From Sphingobium ummariense RL-3 (GTDB lineage Bacteria; Pseudomonadota; Alphaproteobacteria; Sphingomonadales; Sphingomonadaceae), in NCBI RefSeq assembly GCF_000447205.1, contig NZ_AUWY01000123.1:24478-88477 (forward strand): a stretch of DNA of 64,000 nucleotides, given 5' to 3'. This document shows positions 35,333 through 43,916 of the stretch, one piece after another (positions within the stretch are counted from its first letter, which is position 1; the number at the start of each line of letters is the position of its first letter). A program made the translations under genes and the position numbers. The notes beneath the pieces are model-generated. The model did not search any database, was not told the origin of the DNA, and saw only the letters and a program-made list of their open reading frames with translations.

Positions 35333-37015
35333 ATGGCTTCGACAGACAGGTACGATGCGATCGTCATCGGTTCGGGCATCAGCGGCGGCTGGGCCGCCAA
35401 GGAATTGACGGAAAAGGGGCTGCGGGTGCTGATGCTCGACCGCGGTCATATGGTCGAGCATGGCGAGGATTATACCTATGACGGCAAGCCCGCCTATGAG
35501 GTGCCCGCCCGCAACATCATGCCCGACCCGCTGAAGCAGAGCGATTATTTCATCGCCCAGCATGGCTATGTCAGGCCCAGCAACCAAGCCTTCTATAATA
35601 ATGACCGCCTGAACCCCTATGATTATGGCGCGGGCAGCAAATTCTACTGGATCCGTCCCGGCGCCATCGGCGGCAAGTCGCTGATCTGGGGCCGCTGGAG
35701 CTTCCGCTGGAGCCCGGCCGATTTCGAAGCGAACAAGCGCGAGGGCATCGGCGGCGACTGGCCGATCCGCTACGAGGATCTGGCCCCCTGGTACAGCTAT
35801 GTCGAAAAATATATCGGCGTATCGGGATCGCGCGAAAATCTTCCCTATCTGCCCGACAGCGAATTCCAGCCGCCAATGCCGATGAACATCGCGGAAAAAT
35901 GGATGAAGCAGCGGCTGGAGACGCAATTTCCCGGCCGCAAGATGATCAACGCGCGCCTGTCCAACATCACCCAGGACAAGCCCGAGCAGAACCGCACCAA
36001 ATGCCAGCTGCGCAACCAATGCGGCAATGGCTGCTCCTTCGGCGCTTATTTCTCGACCCAGGCGGTCACCCTGCCCGCCGCGCGCGCGACCGGGCGGTTG
36101 ACCTTGCGGTCCGATGCCGTCGTCACCAGCCTCGATTATGATCCGGCGACGAAGAAGGTCACCGGCGTGCGCTTCGTCGATACCAAGACCGGACAGGCAG
36201 AGACCGTGACCGCGCGGCTGGTGTTCCTGTGTGCATCGGCCCTGGCCTCGACCCAGATCCTGATGAACTCGCGCCCGGCGGGCAGCGGCAAGAGCCATTT
36301 CGACAGCAGCGGAACGCTGGGCCGCTATGTCATGGATCATATCTTCCGCGTCGGCGTGAAGGGCGACATTCCCGGCATGGAAGAGTTCATTGAATATGGC
36401 CGCCGCCCCGGCGGCATATACGTGCCCCGCTTTCGCAACATCGGGGACGGCGAAGATGTCGGCTTCAAGCGCGGCTATGGCTATCAGGGCAGCGCCTATC
36501 GCGAACCTTCCAGGCCGGTCGGCTTCGGCGCGTCGATGAAGCAGGGCATGCGCAAATATGGCGGCTGGAAATTCGAGATGGGCGCCTTCGGCGAATGCCT
36601 GCCATATGAGGACAATCATGTCGCGCTGAACCCCGACAAGACCGACCGGTTCGGCATGCCGCTGATGCAGTTCCACGTCACCTTCCGCGACAATGAGATG
36701 CGGATGATGGCGGATGCCCGCGAACAGGGCGAAAAGATGCTGCGTGCGGCGGGCCTGACCAACGTCACCAGTTCGGTCCGCGAACATGTGCCGGGCGACG
36801 CCATCCACGAAATGGGCGGCGCACGCATGGGTGCCGATCCGCGCGCATCGGTGCTCAACCAGTGGAGCCAGGCGCATGACGCCGGCAATCTGTTCGTCAC
36901 CGACGGCGCGCAGATGGCCTCCATCTCCTGCGTCAATCCGTCGCTGACCTTCATGGCGCTGACTGCTCGCGCGGTCGACCATGCGGTCAAGGAAATGAAG
37001 GCAGGCCGGGTCTGA
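35333..37015 (+). CDS. GMC-family flavoprotein, glucoside 3-dehydrogenase-like catalytic subunit
   Basis: 560-residue FAD enzyme. N-terminal FAD motif AIVIGSGISGGWAAKELTEKG, C-terminal HEMGGARMGADP and NLFVTDGAQMASISCVNPSLT with the catalytic His/Asn region. A cysteine set C-x5-C-x3-C (CQLRNQCGNGC, about residues 224-234) resembles the iron-sulfur site of FAD glucose dehydrogenase alpha subunits. It lacks its own signal and would be exported with the Tat small subunit. With that subunit and the cytochrome it forms the expected three-part dehydrogenase, oxidising the C3 hydroxyl of a glucoside. Confidence 0.92.
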   Translation: MASTDRYDAIVIGSGISGGWAAKELTEKGLRVLMLDRGHMVEHGEDYTYDGKPAYEVPARNIMPDPLKQSDYFIAQHGYVRPSNQAFYNNDRLNPYDYGAGSKFYWIRPGAIGGKSLIWGRWSFRWSPADFEANKREGIGGDWPIRYEDLAPWYSYVEKYIGVSGSRENLPYLPDSEFQPPMPMNIAEKWMKQRLETQFPGRKMINARLSNITQDKPEQNRTKCQLRNQCGNGCSFGAYFSTQAVTLPAARATGRLTLRSDAVVTSLDYDPATKKVTGVRFVDTKTGQAETVTARLVFLCASALASTQILMNSRPAGSGKSHFDSSGTLGRYVMDHIFRVGVKGDIPGMEEFIEYGRRPGGIYVPRFRNIGDGEDVGFKRGYGYQGSAYREPSRPVGFGASMKQGMRKYGGWKFEMGAFGECLPYEDNHVALNPDKTDRFGMPLMQFHVTFRDNEMRMMADAREQGEKMLRAAGLTNVTSSVREHVPGDAIHEMGGARMGADPRASVLNQWSQAHDAGNLFVTDGAQMASISCVNPSLTFMALTARAVDHAVKEMKAGRV

Positions 37016-37088
37016 CAGCATCGCCCCACACCCGACGCTGTGCTGCGCCGCAAAACCGGCTATCAGGGGCCATGAGGACAAGCTTCTG

Positions 37089-38123
37089 ATGGCCAGGCGG
37101 CGGGAAAATGGCGTGACGATCCGCGCCGTGGCGGAACGGGCCGGCGTGTCGGCGATGACGGTATCCAACGTCATCAACGGCGCCGGCCGGGCCAGCGCGA
37201 CCACGGTCGCGACGGTGCAGGCCGCGATCGCGGAACTGGGCTATGTGCCCAATCTGGCCGCTCGTCGTCTGGCCAAGGCGCGGGCGACGACGGTGGGCCT
37301 CATCTACAGCAACCGGCGCACGCCCTTTCTCGACGCGGTGCTGGTCGGATCGCTGCGTGCGACCAATGCCAATGGGCTGCAACTGATCCTGCGCGACGGC
37401 GATGGCGTGACGCTGGACGAGGCCGAACGCATTGCCCAGGAACTGGTGCGCAGCGGCGCCGACGCGCTGCTGCTGATCCCGCCCTTTGCCGAACAGTTGA
37501 GCGGATCGGCAATACTGCCAACGCTCGGCGTGCCCTTTGCCGCGATCGCCACCGGCACGCCGCTATCGGGCATATCGACGGTGCGGATCGACAATCAGGC
37601 GGCGATGGAGGCGCTGACCCGGCGCGTCATTGCCGATGGCCATCGCCGCATCGCTTATGTCGCCGGCCCCGATCATTACAGCGTGGTCGCCGCTCGGCTC
37701 GATGGCTTCTACGCCGCCCTCCGGAATGCCGGACTGCGCGTGGACGACAGCATGATCGTCGAACATAGCGCATTCGATCATGCGTCCGGCATGGCGGCCG
37801 CACAGATGCTGCTCGGCCGGCCGAACCGGCCGACCGCGATCCTGTGCAGCAGCGACGATCTGGCGGCGGGCGTCATTGCCCAGGCCGGCCAGATGGGGCT
37901 GACCCTGCCCCATGATCTGAGCGTCACCGGCTTTGACGACACCATCCTCGCCTCGCGCGTCTGGCCGCCGCTGACCGTGATACGCCAGCCCGTCGAGGAA
38001 ATGGCCTTTCGCGCGACCCAGTATCTGATCGGCGCGCTCGGCAAGGGCGGGATGCGCATCAGCGACGAGATATTCGACCATCAACTGGTTCAGCGCGCGT
38101 CAATCGCGCCGGCCAGCGCATAG
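37089..38123 (+). CDS. LacI-family transcriptional regulator
   Basis: 344 residues. N-terminal helix-turn-helix VTIRAVAERAGVSAMTVSNVIN with hinge LAKARATTVGLI, then a periplasmic-binding-protein-like sensor domain (VRIDNQAAMEALTRRV, GHRRIAYVAGP, CSSDDLAAGVI, VTGFDDTILA). Located after the GMC gene in the same direction. The two TTTA-C/G-CGGTAAA palindromes in the locus are its likely operators and suggest local control, with a sugar or keto-sugar as inducer. Confidence 0.93.
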   Translation: MARRRENGVTIRAVAERAGVSAMTVSNVINGAGRASATTVATVQAAIAELGYVPNLAARRLAKARATTVGLIYSNRRTPFLDAVLVGSLRATNANGLQLILRDGDGVTLDEAERIAQELVRSGADALLLIPPFAEQLSGSAILPTLGVPFAAIATGTPLSGISTVRIDNQAAMEALTRRVIADGHRRIAYVAGPDHYSVVAARLDGFYAALRNAGLRVDDSMIVEHSAFDHASGMAAAQMLLGRPNRPTAILCSSDDLAAGVIAQAGQMGLTLPHDLSVTGFDDTILASRVWPPLTVIRQPVEEMAFRATQYLIGALGKGGMRISDEIFDHQLVQRASIAPASA

Positions 38124-38178
38124 GGCTTCATTGGGTGGCGAAGATCGCCGCCTTTTCAGCGGCAGGGGACAGAGCGTC

Positions 38179-38604
38179 ATGGAAACGAGTAGAAGGGAAC
38201 TGGCGGCGATGATGGCATTGGGCGGCGCAGGCATGGCCCTGTCTTCGGCGCAAGCCGCAGCACAGACAGCGACGCCCGCGGTCCAGGCAAAGCTGGTCCA
38301 TCATGTCTTCTTCTGGCTGAAACGGCCGGGCAACCAGGCCGACCGCGACCAGTTGATCGCCGGGCTACGCAGGCTGCGCGCGATTCCCGTGATCCGCGAC
38401 CTGCAGATCGGCGTGCCCGCCAGCACCGAAAAGCGCGACGTGGTCGATTCCTCCTTCGACGTGTCGGAACTCATGCTTTTCGACAATGCGGTCGACCAGA
38501 AGGTCTATCAGGATCATGAGATCCATCAGGCCTTCATCAAGTCCTGCGAGCATCTGTGGCAGAAGGTCCTGGTCTATGACATGCAGGTCGTGCCGGATCG
38601 CTGA
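38179..38604 (+). CDS. Tat-exported Dabb-domain (stress-responsive alpha/beta barrel) protein
   Basis: 141 residues. Twin-arginine signal METSRRELAAMMALGGAGMA, then LVHHVFFWLKRPG, RAIPVIRDLQIGVPAST, SFDVSELMLFDN and YQDHEIHQAFI..C, the ferredoxin-like Dabb pattern. Export of a Dabb protein by Tat is unusual in my experience and, with its sugar-operon context, hints at a periplasmic catalytic role. The ATG at 38179 begins the Tat signal. Confidence 0.82.
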   Translation: METSRRELAAMMALGGAGMALSSAQAAAQTATPAVQAKLVHHVFFWLKRPGNQADRDQLIAGLRRLRAIPVIRDLQIGVPASTEKRDVVDSSFDVSELMLFDNAVDQKVYQDHEIHQAFIKSCEHLWQKVLVYDMQVVPDR

Positions 38605-38922
38605 GCCATCGTCAGCCATCGCAAGGGGCCGCACCGCCATCAGCCGATCCACTCGCCTGCACATGGGGGATCGCGGCTATAGCCGGCTTTCACCGCTTTC
38701 CGATGCGGTAATGAGCCGGCGTTTCAAGACCATGCGGTTATGCGGCTGTCCCTCGGAAGACGTTGGAAAACGAGGGTCTGGGCAATCGGCCTCGGCATCA
38801 TGAGGGAAACAGCCATGGAGCAGTGCGGCTCCCCCCAGATCCCTCCATCGCACGCTAGCACCTGTTCGCCGCATCATAATTGAACATGAATCTGTTCCAG
38901 AGTCCATATTATCAATGAAGTA
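38605..38922. other. Long 5' region of the second TonB receptor gene
   Basis: No gene is supported. AT-richer towards the end, with TTGAAC (38882 region) and CATATTAT (near 38,906) as possible promoter elements just ahead of the palindrome. The spacing is not ideal, so no firm promoter is called. Confidence 0.35.
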
Positions 38923-38938
38923 GGTTTAGCGGTAAACC
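38923..38938. promoter_or_regulatory. Probable LacI operator GGTTTAGCGGTAAACC
   Basis: 16-base palindrome with a single mismatch (G at 38929). Its core TTTAGCGGTAAA differs by one base from TTTACCGGTAAA before the cytochrome-led operon. It lies 60 bases before the ATG of the TonB receptor, downstream of a possible -10, a position suited to repression. Confidence 0.62.
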
Positions 38939-38997
38939 AAGCCCAAAGGGCGGCGCTGTTCCTGCCTCGAAAGACCATAGTAACAGGGAGAGAGATT

Positions 38998-41805
38998 ATG
39001 AGGCATTGGTTGCTTGTGGCCGCATTGAGCGCTGGCTGCTCGATACCGTCGTTGGCCGCTGCGCAAGGCACCGCCGCTAATTCTGACGCCCCTCCGGCGG
39101 ACATCATCGTTACCGGCATTCGGGCCAGCCTTGGTTCCTCCGCGCAGGCTAAGCGCGACGCCGATCAGATCGTGGATTCGATCAGCGCGGTCGAAGTGGG
39201 CAAGTTCCCGGACGCCAACATCGCGGAATCGCTCCAACGTATCACCGGGGTCGCCATTGACCGTTCGGGTGGTGAAGGCCAATTCATCACCGTTCGCGGC
39301 CTTGGCCCCGAATTCAACACCGTCCTTGTCAACGGCCGCGTCATGGCGACGGATAATGCGGGCCGCGAATTCTCATTCGACGTGCTTTCCTCCAACATGA
39401 TCCAGCGCACGGACATCTACAAGTCGCCCGTGGCCGAATTGCAGGAAGGCGGCATCGGCGCGACTGTCAACATCGTCACCGCCCGTCCGCTGGAGGGACG
39501 TGACGGCCTGCACGCGACGGCGCAGGTCGGTGCCATTTACGACACGTTGCGGGAAAAGGCGTCGCCCGATCTTGCCGCGAACCTGTCGTGGACCAATCCA
39601 GACAAGACGCTGGGCATCGTGCTGGCGGGGTCCTATACCAAGCGCAAGAGCCAGGCAGACACGATCGCGATCGACGGCTGGATCAATGGACGGCCCGACA
39701 TCGTCCAGGACGTGAACGGCGTGCCGACGCTCATCACCGGGTCTGATCCGCACTATCCGGTGTCCGGCAACATCAACGCGCCCCAGAGCCTTTACTATCA
39801 GCGCGCGCAGGAAGAACGTGAGCGCATCAATGTGTCGGGCACGGTGCAATATCGCCCGACTGACACGCTGGAAATCACGATCGACGGCATTTATTCGAAG
39901 TTCAACGTCCGCGGCGTCGTCCGCAAGATGGACAACTTCATGGCAGCGCCCTATTATCAGCCGGCCTTCGATGAAAACGGCACCATGACCAGCCTCAGCA
40001 TGCTGGGCGCCGACTTTCTGGCGCAGAACCCGCAATTCGCTGCGGAATATGGCCCGCTGCTCACCAACAATGGCATCAATTCCAAGATCGACCATGTCTA
40101 CAACACCGCCAACCGTCTGTCCGACAGCTATCAGATCGGCGGTAACATCAAGTGGAACCCGAGAGACGATATCCAGATCGCGTTCGACGCATCGATAACC
40201 GGGGCCAACCGCAAATCGCCCAACCAATATCTCGTGATCGGCGGCCTGCTGCCCTACACTTATCAGTTCGATCTGGACGGTGGCGGCGACTTGCCCACCG
40301 TCTCCTATGACAATGGCATCATCAACGATCCCGATTTCCAGCGCCTTCACTATATGGGGATCGACAATAACCGCTCGCGTGATCGCGGCTCCGAATTCCA
40401 TCTCGATACCAAATGGGACATCCAGGATTCGATCCTGAAGTCGGTCAATATCGGCCTGTCCTACACCCAGCGGCGCAAGATCAACCGCTCCTTCAACAAC
40501 AGCGATTCCAGCTGCACCTATTGCGGCTATCAGGTTCCGATCGCCGACGGTCTCCTGCAGCCCTATGACTGGAGTGACCTGCTCGGCGGCGGTCGCAACA
40601 TACCGCCGAGCGTGTTCCAGTTCGATCCCGAAGCCTTGCTTGCCTATCTCAACAACCCCGCAACGCTATCCGTCCCGACGAACGGCCGCACGCCCGCGCA
40701 GCAGGCTGCATTCGCCCAGGCCGCGCTGGCGCTGGACGGTGGCCCCTTCGGCGTCCGCGAACAGCTGCGCGGCACGGTCAACGTCCGCGAACGGCTCACG
40801 GCGGGTTATATCAGTATGGAGTTTGGCGGATCGACCTGGAACGGCAATGTTGGCGTCCGCGTCATCGAGACGGATGTTCTCTCCTCCGGTTTCGACACGC
40901 CGGTCACCAGCATCACCGCCACGCCAGGCGACGATACGCTGCAATATACCTATGGCCCGGCGACCGCGGTCGCGGTGCGCAACAGCTATGTCGATGCGCT
41001 GCCGTCGGCGAACATCAAATATAATCTCACCGACAATCTGATCGCGCGCGCCGCCTTCTCTCAGTCGATCACGCGACCGACGCTGACCGACCTTGGCGTG
41101 AACAACAATTTCGGCGGTCGTATTTCCATTCCGACGTCCTCCGGCGGCAATCCCAACCTGCGGCCGTTCCGGTCGACCAATTATGACCTCGCGCTCGAAT
41201 GGTATATCTCGCGGGTCAGCTATCTCAGCATCGGCGGCTTCTACAAGGACCTGTCCGACTTCCTCGAACTCCAGACGCTGCCCGTTCAGCAGCTCGGTCG
41301 CACCTTCCAGGACACCCGCACCCGCAACGGCCAGACCGGTACGATCAAGGGCGTGGAAATCGGCGGCCAATATTCGTTCGATGCCCTGGGCGGTTTTGCT
41401 TCGGGATTCGGCGTCACGGGCAACTATACCTATGTGTCGAGTTCCGCGAAGCGCGATCAGGCGCTGGAGGATTATGGATGCGGCTATAACGGCCTGTCAC
41501 CCCATTCGGCGAACGGCAGCCTCTTCTTCGAAAAATACGGACTGTCCGCACGCGTCTCCTACAACTGGCGCTCGGACTATTTGCGCAACTGCCGTGACAG
41601 CCAGTCGCGTCCGCGCAATCGTTCTTCCTACGGCCAGCTGGATTTCAACATCTCCTATGACCTCACGCCCAATTTCCAAGTCTATGTTCAGGGCGTCAAC
41701 GTCACCAACGAAAATGTGGACGAATGGTCTGCGGTGAAGAGCCGCTTCCTGCTGCTCCAGGACACCGGCTCACGCTATAACTTCGGTGTACGCGCCAAAT
41801 TCTAG
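38998..41805 (+). CDS. TonB-dependent receptor (large, sugar-type)
   Basis: Outer-membrane transporter of 935 residues. Signal peptide ends near PSLAAAQ; TonB-box-like ADIIVTGIR; plug domain with FPDANIAESLQRITGVAIDRSGGEGQFITVRGLGPEFNTVLVNG (continuous around residues 65-108) and GGIGATVNIVTARPL; barrel ending GSRYNFGVRAKF. This wording is that of the Xanthomonas/Caulobacter-type receptors often used for carbohydrates. GGGAGAGAG precedes the ATG. It lies behind the putative LacI operator, so probably the main uptake port of the keto-glycoside locus. Confidence 0.93.
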   Translation: MRHWLLVAALSAGCSIPSLAAAQGTAANSDAPPADIIVTGIRASLGSSAQAKRDADQIVDSISAVEVGKFPDANIAESLQRITGVAIDRSGGEGQFITVRGLGPEFNTVLVNGRVMATDNAGREFSFDVLSSNMIQRTDIYKSPVAELQEGGIGATVNIVTARPLEGRDGLHATAQVGAIYDTLREKASPDLAANLSWTNPDKTLGIVLAGSYTKRKSQADTIAIDGWINGRPDIVQDVNGVPTLITGSDPHYPVSGNINAPQSLYYQRAQEERERINVSGTVQYRPTDTLEITIDGIYSKFNVRGVVRKMDNFMAAPYYQPAFDENGTMTSLSMLGADFLAQNPQFAAEYGPLLTNNGINSKIDHVYNTANRLSDSYQIGGNIKWNPRDDIQIAFDASITGANRKSPNQYLVIGGLLPYTYQFDLDGGGDLPTVSYDNGIINDPDFQRLHYMGIDNNRSRDRGSEFHLDTKWDIQDSILKSVNIGLSYTQRRKINRSFNNSDSSCTYCGYQVPIADGLLQPYDWSDLLGGGRNIPPSVFQFDPEALLAYLNNPATLSVPTNGRTPAQQAAFAQAALALDGGPFGVREQLRGTVNVRERLTAGYISMEFGGSTWNGNVGVRVIETDVLSSGFDTPVTSITATPGDDTLQYTYGPATAVAVRNSYVDALPSANIKYNLTDNLIARAAFSQSITRPTLTDLGVNNNFGGRISIPTSSGGNPNLRPFRSTNYDLALEWYISRVSYLSIGGFYKDLSDFLELQTLPVQQLGRTFQDTRTRNGQTGTIKGVEIGGQYSFDALGGFASGFGVTGNYTYVSSSAKRDQALEDYGCGYNGLSPHSANGSLFFEKYGLSARVSYNWRSDYLRNCRDSQSRPRNRSSYGQLDFNISYDLTPNFQVYVQGVNVTNENVDEWSAVKSRFLLLQDTGSRYNFGVRAKF

Positions 41806-41811
41806 AGGCTG

Positions 41812-42195
41812 TTATGAGCCAGCGGCTATGGCAGCAGCCTGTTTCATCATGATGCATGCGAAGGCGGCGACGTGCAGTCCTGCGAGCGTCTGAGCGTAAC
41901 GTTCATAGTCCTTGGCGAGGCGGCGGGAACGGTTTGCCCATACGTATCGATCGCCATGTGGAGTTTTGATCCCTTCTTAGGCTTGCCCCCAATCATAGCC
42001 GGACGTTGCGCTCTCGGGCGTAGAGCGCAACGTCCGACTGTCGATGATCGCGGCGCTGGGTTCGGCGGTGCGCCCAGCGGCTAGGCGCAGCACCGCGCGC
42101 AGATCATCCACCAGCGCCTCGAAACAGCCCGCCGCCTGCCAGCGCTGCGTTTGCTAATGCACCGCAGCCAAAGGCGGAAGATCGTTCGGCATCCA
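41812..42195 (-). mobile_element. IS5-family transposase remnant
   Basis: On the minus strand, AAGCFEALVDDLRAVLRLAAGR, AAIIDSRTLRSTPES, GGKPKKGSKLHMAIDTYG and RRLAKDYERYAQTLAGLHVAAF can be read in three frames with a large internal deletion: the first half stops near HMAIDTYG and the C-terminal end follows directly. DDE core is lost. It separates the TonB receptor from the integrase debris. Confidence 0.75.
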
Positions 42196-42226
42196 CCGTG
42201 ACGGACCTTCTCACGACAAATATTCC

Positions 42227-42481
42227 GTGCATGAACATAGCATCGATCGGAGCACAAATGCCGGTTCGGCTCCCGCTGCGATCAAGGATCGCCGCAAGGA
42301 TTCGCTCTTTCGCGTCAAGGCGGTACAAGTGCGGACAGGCCTGTCGGTCGCGACCATCTACAGGCGCGAAAGCCAAGGCTCCTTTCCGAAGCGAACCGCC
42401 ATTGGCCGCGGGTGCGTCGGTTGGTACGAGAGCGACATAGAAGATTTTGTCGCCGATCCATTCAACTACCGCCGTCCCTGA
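42227..42481 (+). CDS. AlpA-type excisionase-like regulator
   Basis: 84 residues. After a poorly conserved leader, LFRVKAVQVRTGLSVATIYRRESQGSFPKRTAIGRGCVGWYESDIEDFV is a clear AlpA/MerR-like helix-turn-helix (about residues 27-75). Such proteins regulate or assist excision of P4-like integrated elements. The exact start is uncertain. It lies near a broken P4-type integrase and is probably left over from the same element. Confidence 0.72.
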   Translation: MHEHSIDRSTNAGSAPAAIKDRRKDSLFRVKAVQVRTGLSVATIYRRESQGSFPKRTAIGRGCVGWYESDIEDFVADPFNYRRP

Positions 42482-42548
42482 CAACAAGATCCAATGGTGG
42501 AGGAAGGCCCTCGGAGATCAGGTCGGACCAGACCTAGAGCAAGGCGGC

Positions 42549-43759
42549 TCACGGCTTGATATAGCGTGCCCGATTATAGGCCCATTCCGAAGCCGACATT
42601 CCTTCCGGAACATGCGCGAGGATCATGTCTATAATTATCCGATCTCCGTCGCGCTCCAGTTCCGCGGCCCGCTCGCTCATGAGCGTCGAGAAGGAGGTGC
42701 GCTAGCCATGAGGAACCATCCTGCCCTTAAAGCGCCCTCCCCCGATGCGCTTGTAGAACGAACTGAGTGCGGAGTCGGTCATCGGTTCACTCCAAGACTT
42801 GGCGTGCGGGAAAAGATAGCGCGAACTCGCGGTGAGAATCCGCACCGCCCGTAGCGTCTCGACCGCTTGTGTCGATAGGGGCACGTCGTGCCCGAAGGCG
42901 GCATTGCCTTTATCTTCGACCTCGAGCTTCATTCGTTCCGACGAAATGCCGCATACCGGTCGCGGGCAAGGCGCGTCGGGGCGAGACCAGTCTATCCCAT
43001 CAAACTCGTCCCCGGTTGCGGCGCGAAGCACTCCGACCGCACCTGTGTCAGGACGAGGAGCCGCGAAGCGTCCGCCGGTAGAGCGGTCGACCGTCAGCTG
43101 GAGATCCAACAGCGCCGTGAGGCTCGTCAAGGCAGGCATCCTGCGACCGCGTGGAGTAGGTCGCAGTGCGTCGCGAATGTCGTCAATTTCATGAAGTGCT
43201 TCGCGCCCGACAAGTCGTTCGCCCTTGGCCCGATTGACGATGGCGCGGATGTAACCGCGTACACGCTTCGCTGTCTCTATCGACCCACGGTTTTCGATCT
43301 TGCGGAGGGCGTGCAGCACCATCGCGCCATCGATGCTGGCGATCGGCACGGCACCGAAGCAGAGATGGATGTCGTTTTCGAGGCGGTGGCGGACTCGTTT
43401 GGCGTTAGCGGGCGACCAGAGCGGCCGCTGTTCCGTCAGCCAGATTTCAGCGATCTTCTTGAATGTCGCCTCGGTAGCGGTGATCTGGGTCTGCTTTTGG
43501 CGCTTGGCCTCTACCACCGGGTCCTTTCCGGCGCGAATGAGAGCGCGAGCCTCTTCGTGCCGCGCACGGGCGTCGGCCAGACCGACGTCAGGAAAGCGGC
43601 CGATCGTCAGCAGCCTTTCCTGCCCCCGAAATCATATTTGTAACGCCAGGATTTCGTGCCGCTGGCGGCGACAAACAGATAGAGGCCTTGCCGGCCTGCG
43701 AGCTTGTAGGATTTGCCGCGCGGTTGAGCCGCGTTGATGGCTGCGAATGTGAGAGTCAT
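42549..43759 (-). pseudogene. P4-type tyrosine-recombinase integrase, frameshift plus amber codon
   Basis: Reads MTLTFAAINAAQPRGKSYKL...WRYKYDFGGRK from 43759, then breaks near 43,614, where a missing base throws LLTIGRFPDVGLADARARHE into another frame. Long frame (EAKRQKQT... to GGRFKGRMVPHG) follows, then TAG at 42704-42702. In the same frame after the TAG come RTSFSTLMSERAAELERDGD and ILAHVPEG..AYNRARYIKP to the stop at 42549. The amber codon replaces a residue inside the HxxR active-site motif (H-G-stop-R). Catalytic region and the tyrosine of YNRA are otherwise conserved. It sits at the 3' side of tRNA-Ile. Confidence 0.85.
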
Positions 43760-43806
43760 CGATACCCCGTTTTCGGATCTCGATACCCCGCCAAATACCC
43801 CGCGAT
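43760..43806. repeat. Direct repeats ATACCCCG upstream of the integrase
   Basis: CGATACCCCG occurs at 43760 and 43780, and ATACCCCGCG near 43795, immediately before the integrase start. Such short direct repeats next to P4-type integrases can be recombinase arm sites or autoregulatory sites. Reported from pattern only. Confidence 0.45.
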
Positions 43807-43825
43807 TCGCGAGAAGCTATGACGC

Positions 43826-43905
43826 CACATGATAAGACATGAGAAGAAGAGTCACAGGAAAGCCCTTGAAAACAAGGACTTTCCTATATCACATGTAAGA
43901 CATGC
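43826..43905. repeat. Presumed attachment-region repeats and hairpin
   Basis: CACATGATAAGACATG (43826-43841) recurs as CACATGTAAGACATG (43891-43905) in the same orientation; GAAGCTATG is repeated at 43813 and 43910. Between them lies an imperfect hairpin (43857-43885) with CCTTG/CAAGG inner stem and AAAA loop. Location between a tRNA 3' end and an integrase gene suggests arm-type sites of an attachment region. Confidence 0.45.
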
Positions 43906-43916
43906 GCCGAAGCTAT

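Noticed and set aside
35303..37204. 633-codon open frame antisense to the GMC flavoprotein
   Set aside because: The plus-strand frame has FAD motif and GMC signatures; the antisense frame has low-complexity His/Arg/Ala composition.
38135..38153. Hairpin GGCGA/TCGCC plus TTTT after the LacI gene as a terminator
   Set aside because: Five-base stem with a three-base loop and only four T residues; too weak to call.
42888..43643. Plus-strand open frames opposite the integrase
   Set aside because: The minus strand carries the integrase homology; the plus-strand translation has no motif.
43760..43806. Short repeats before the integrase as a CRISPR array
   Set aside because: Repeat units of about 10 bases with irregular spacing and no cas genes; better explained as recombinase sites.
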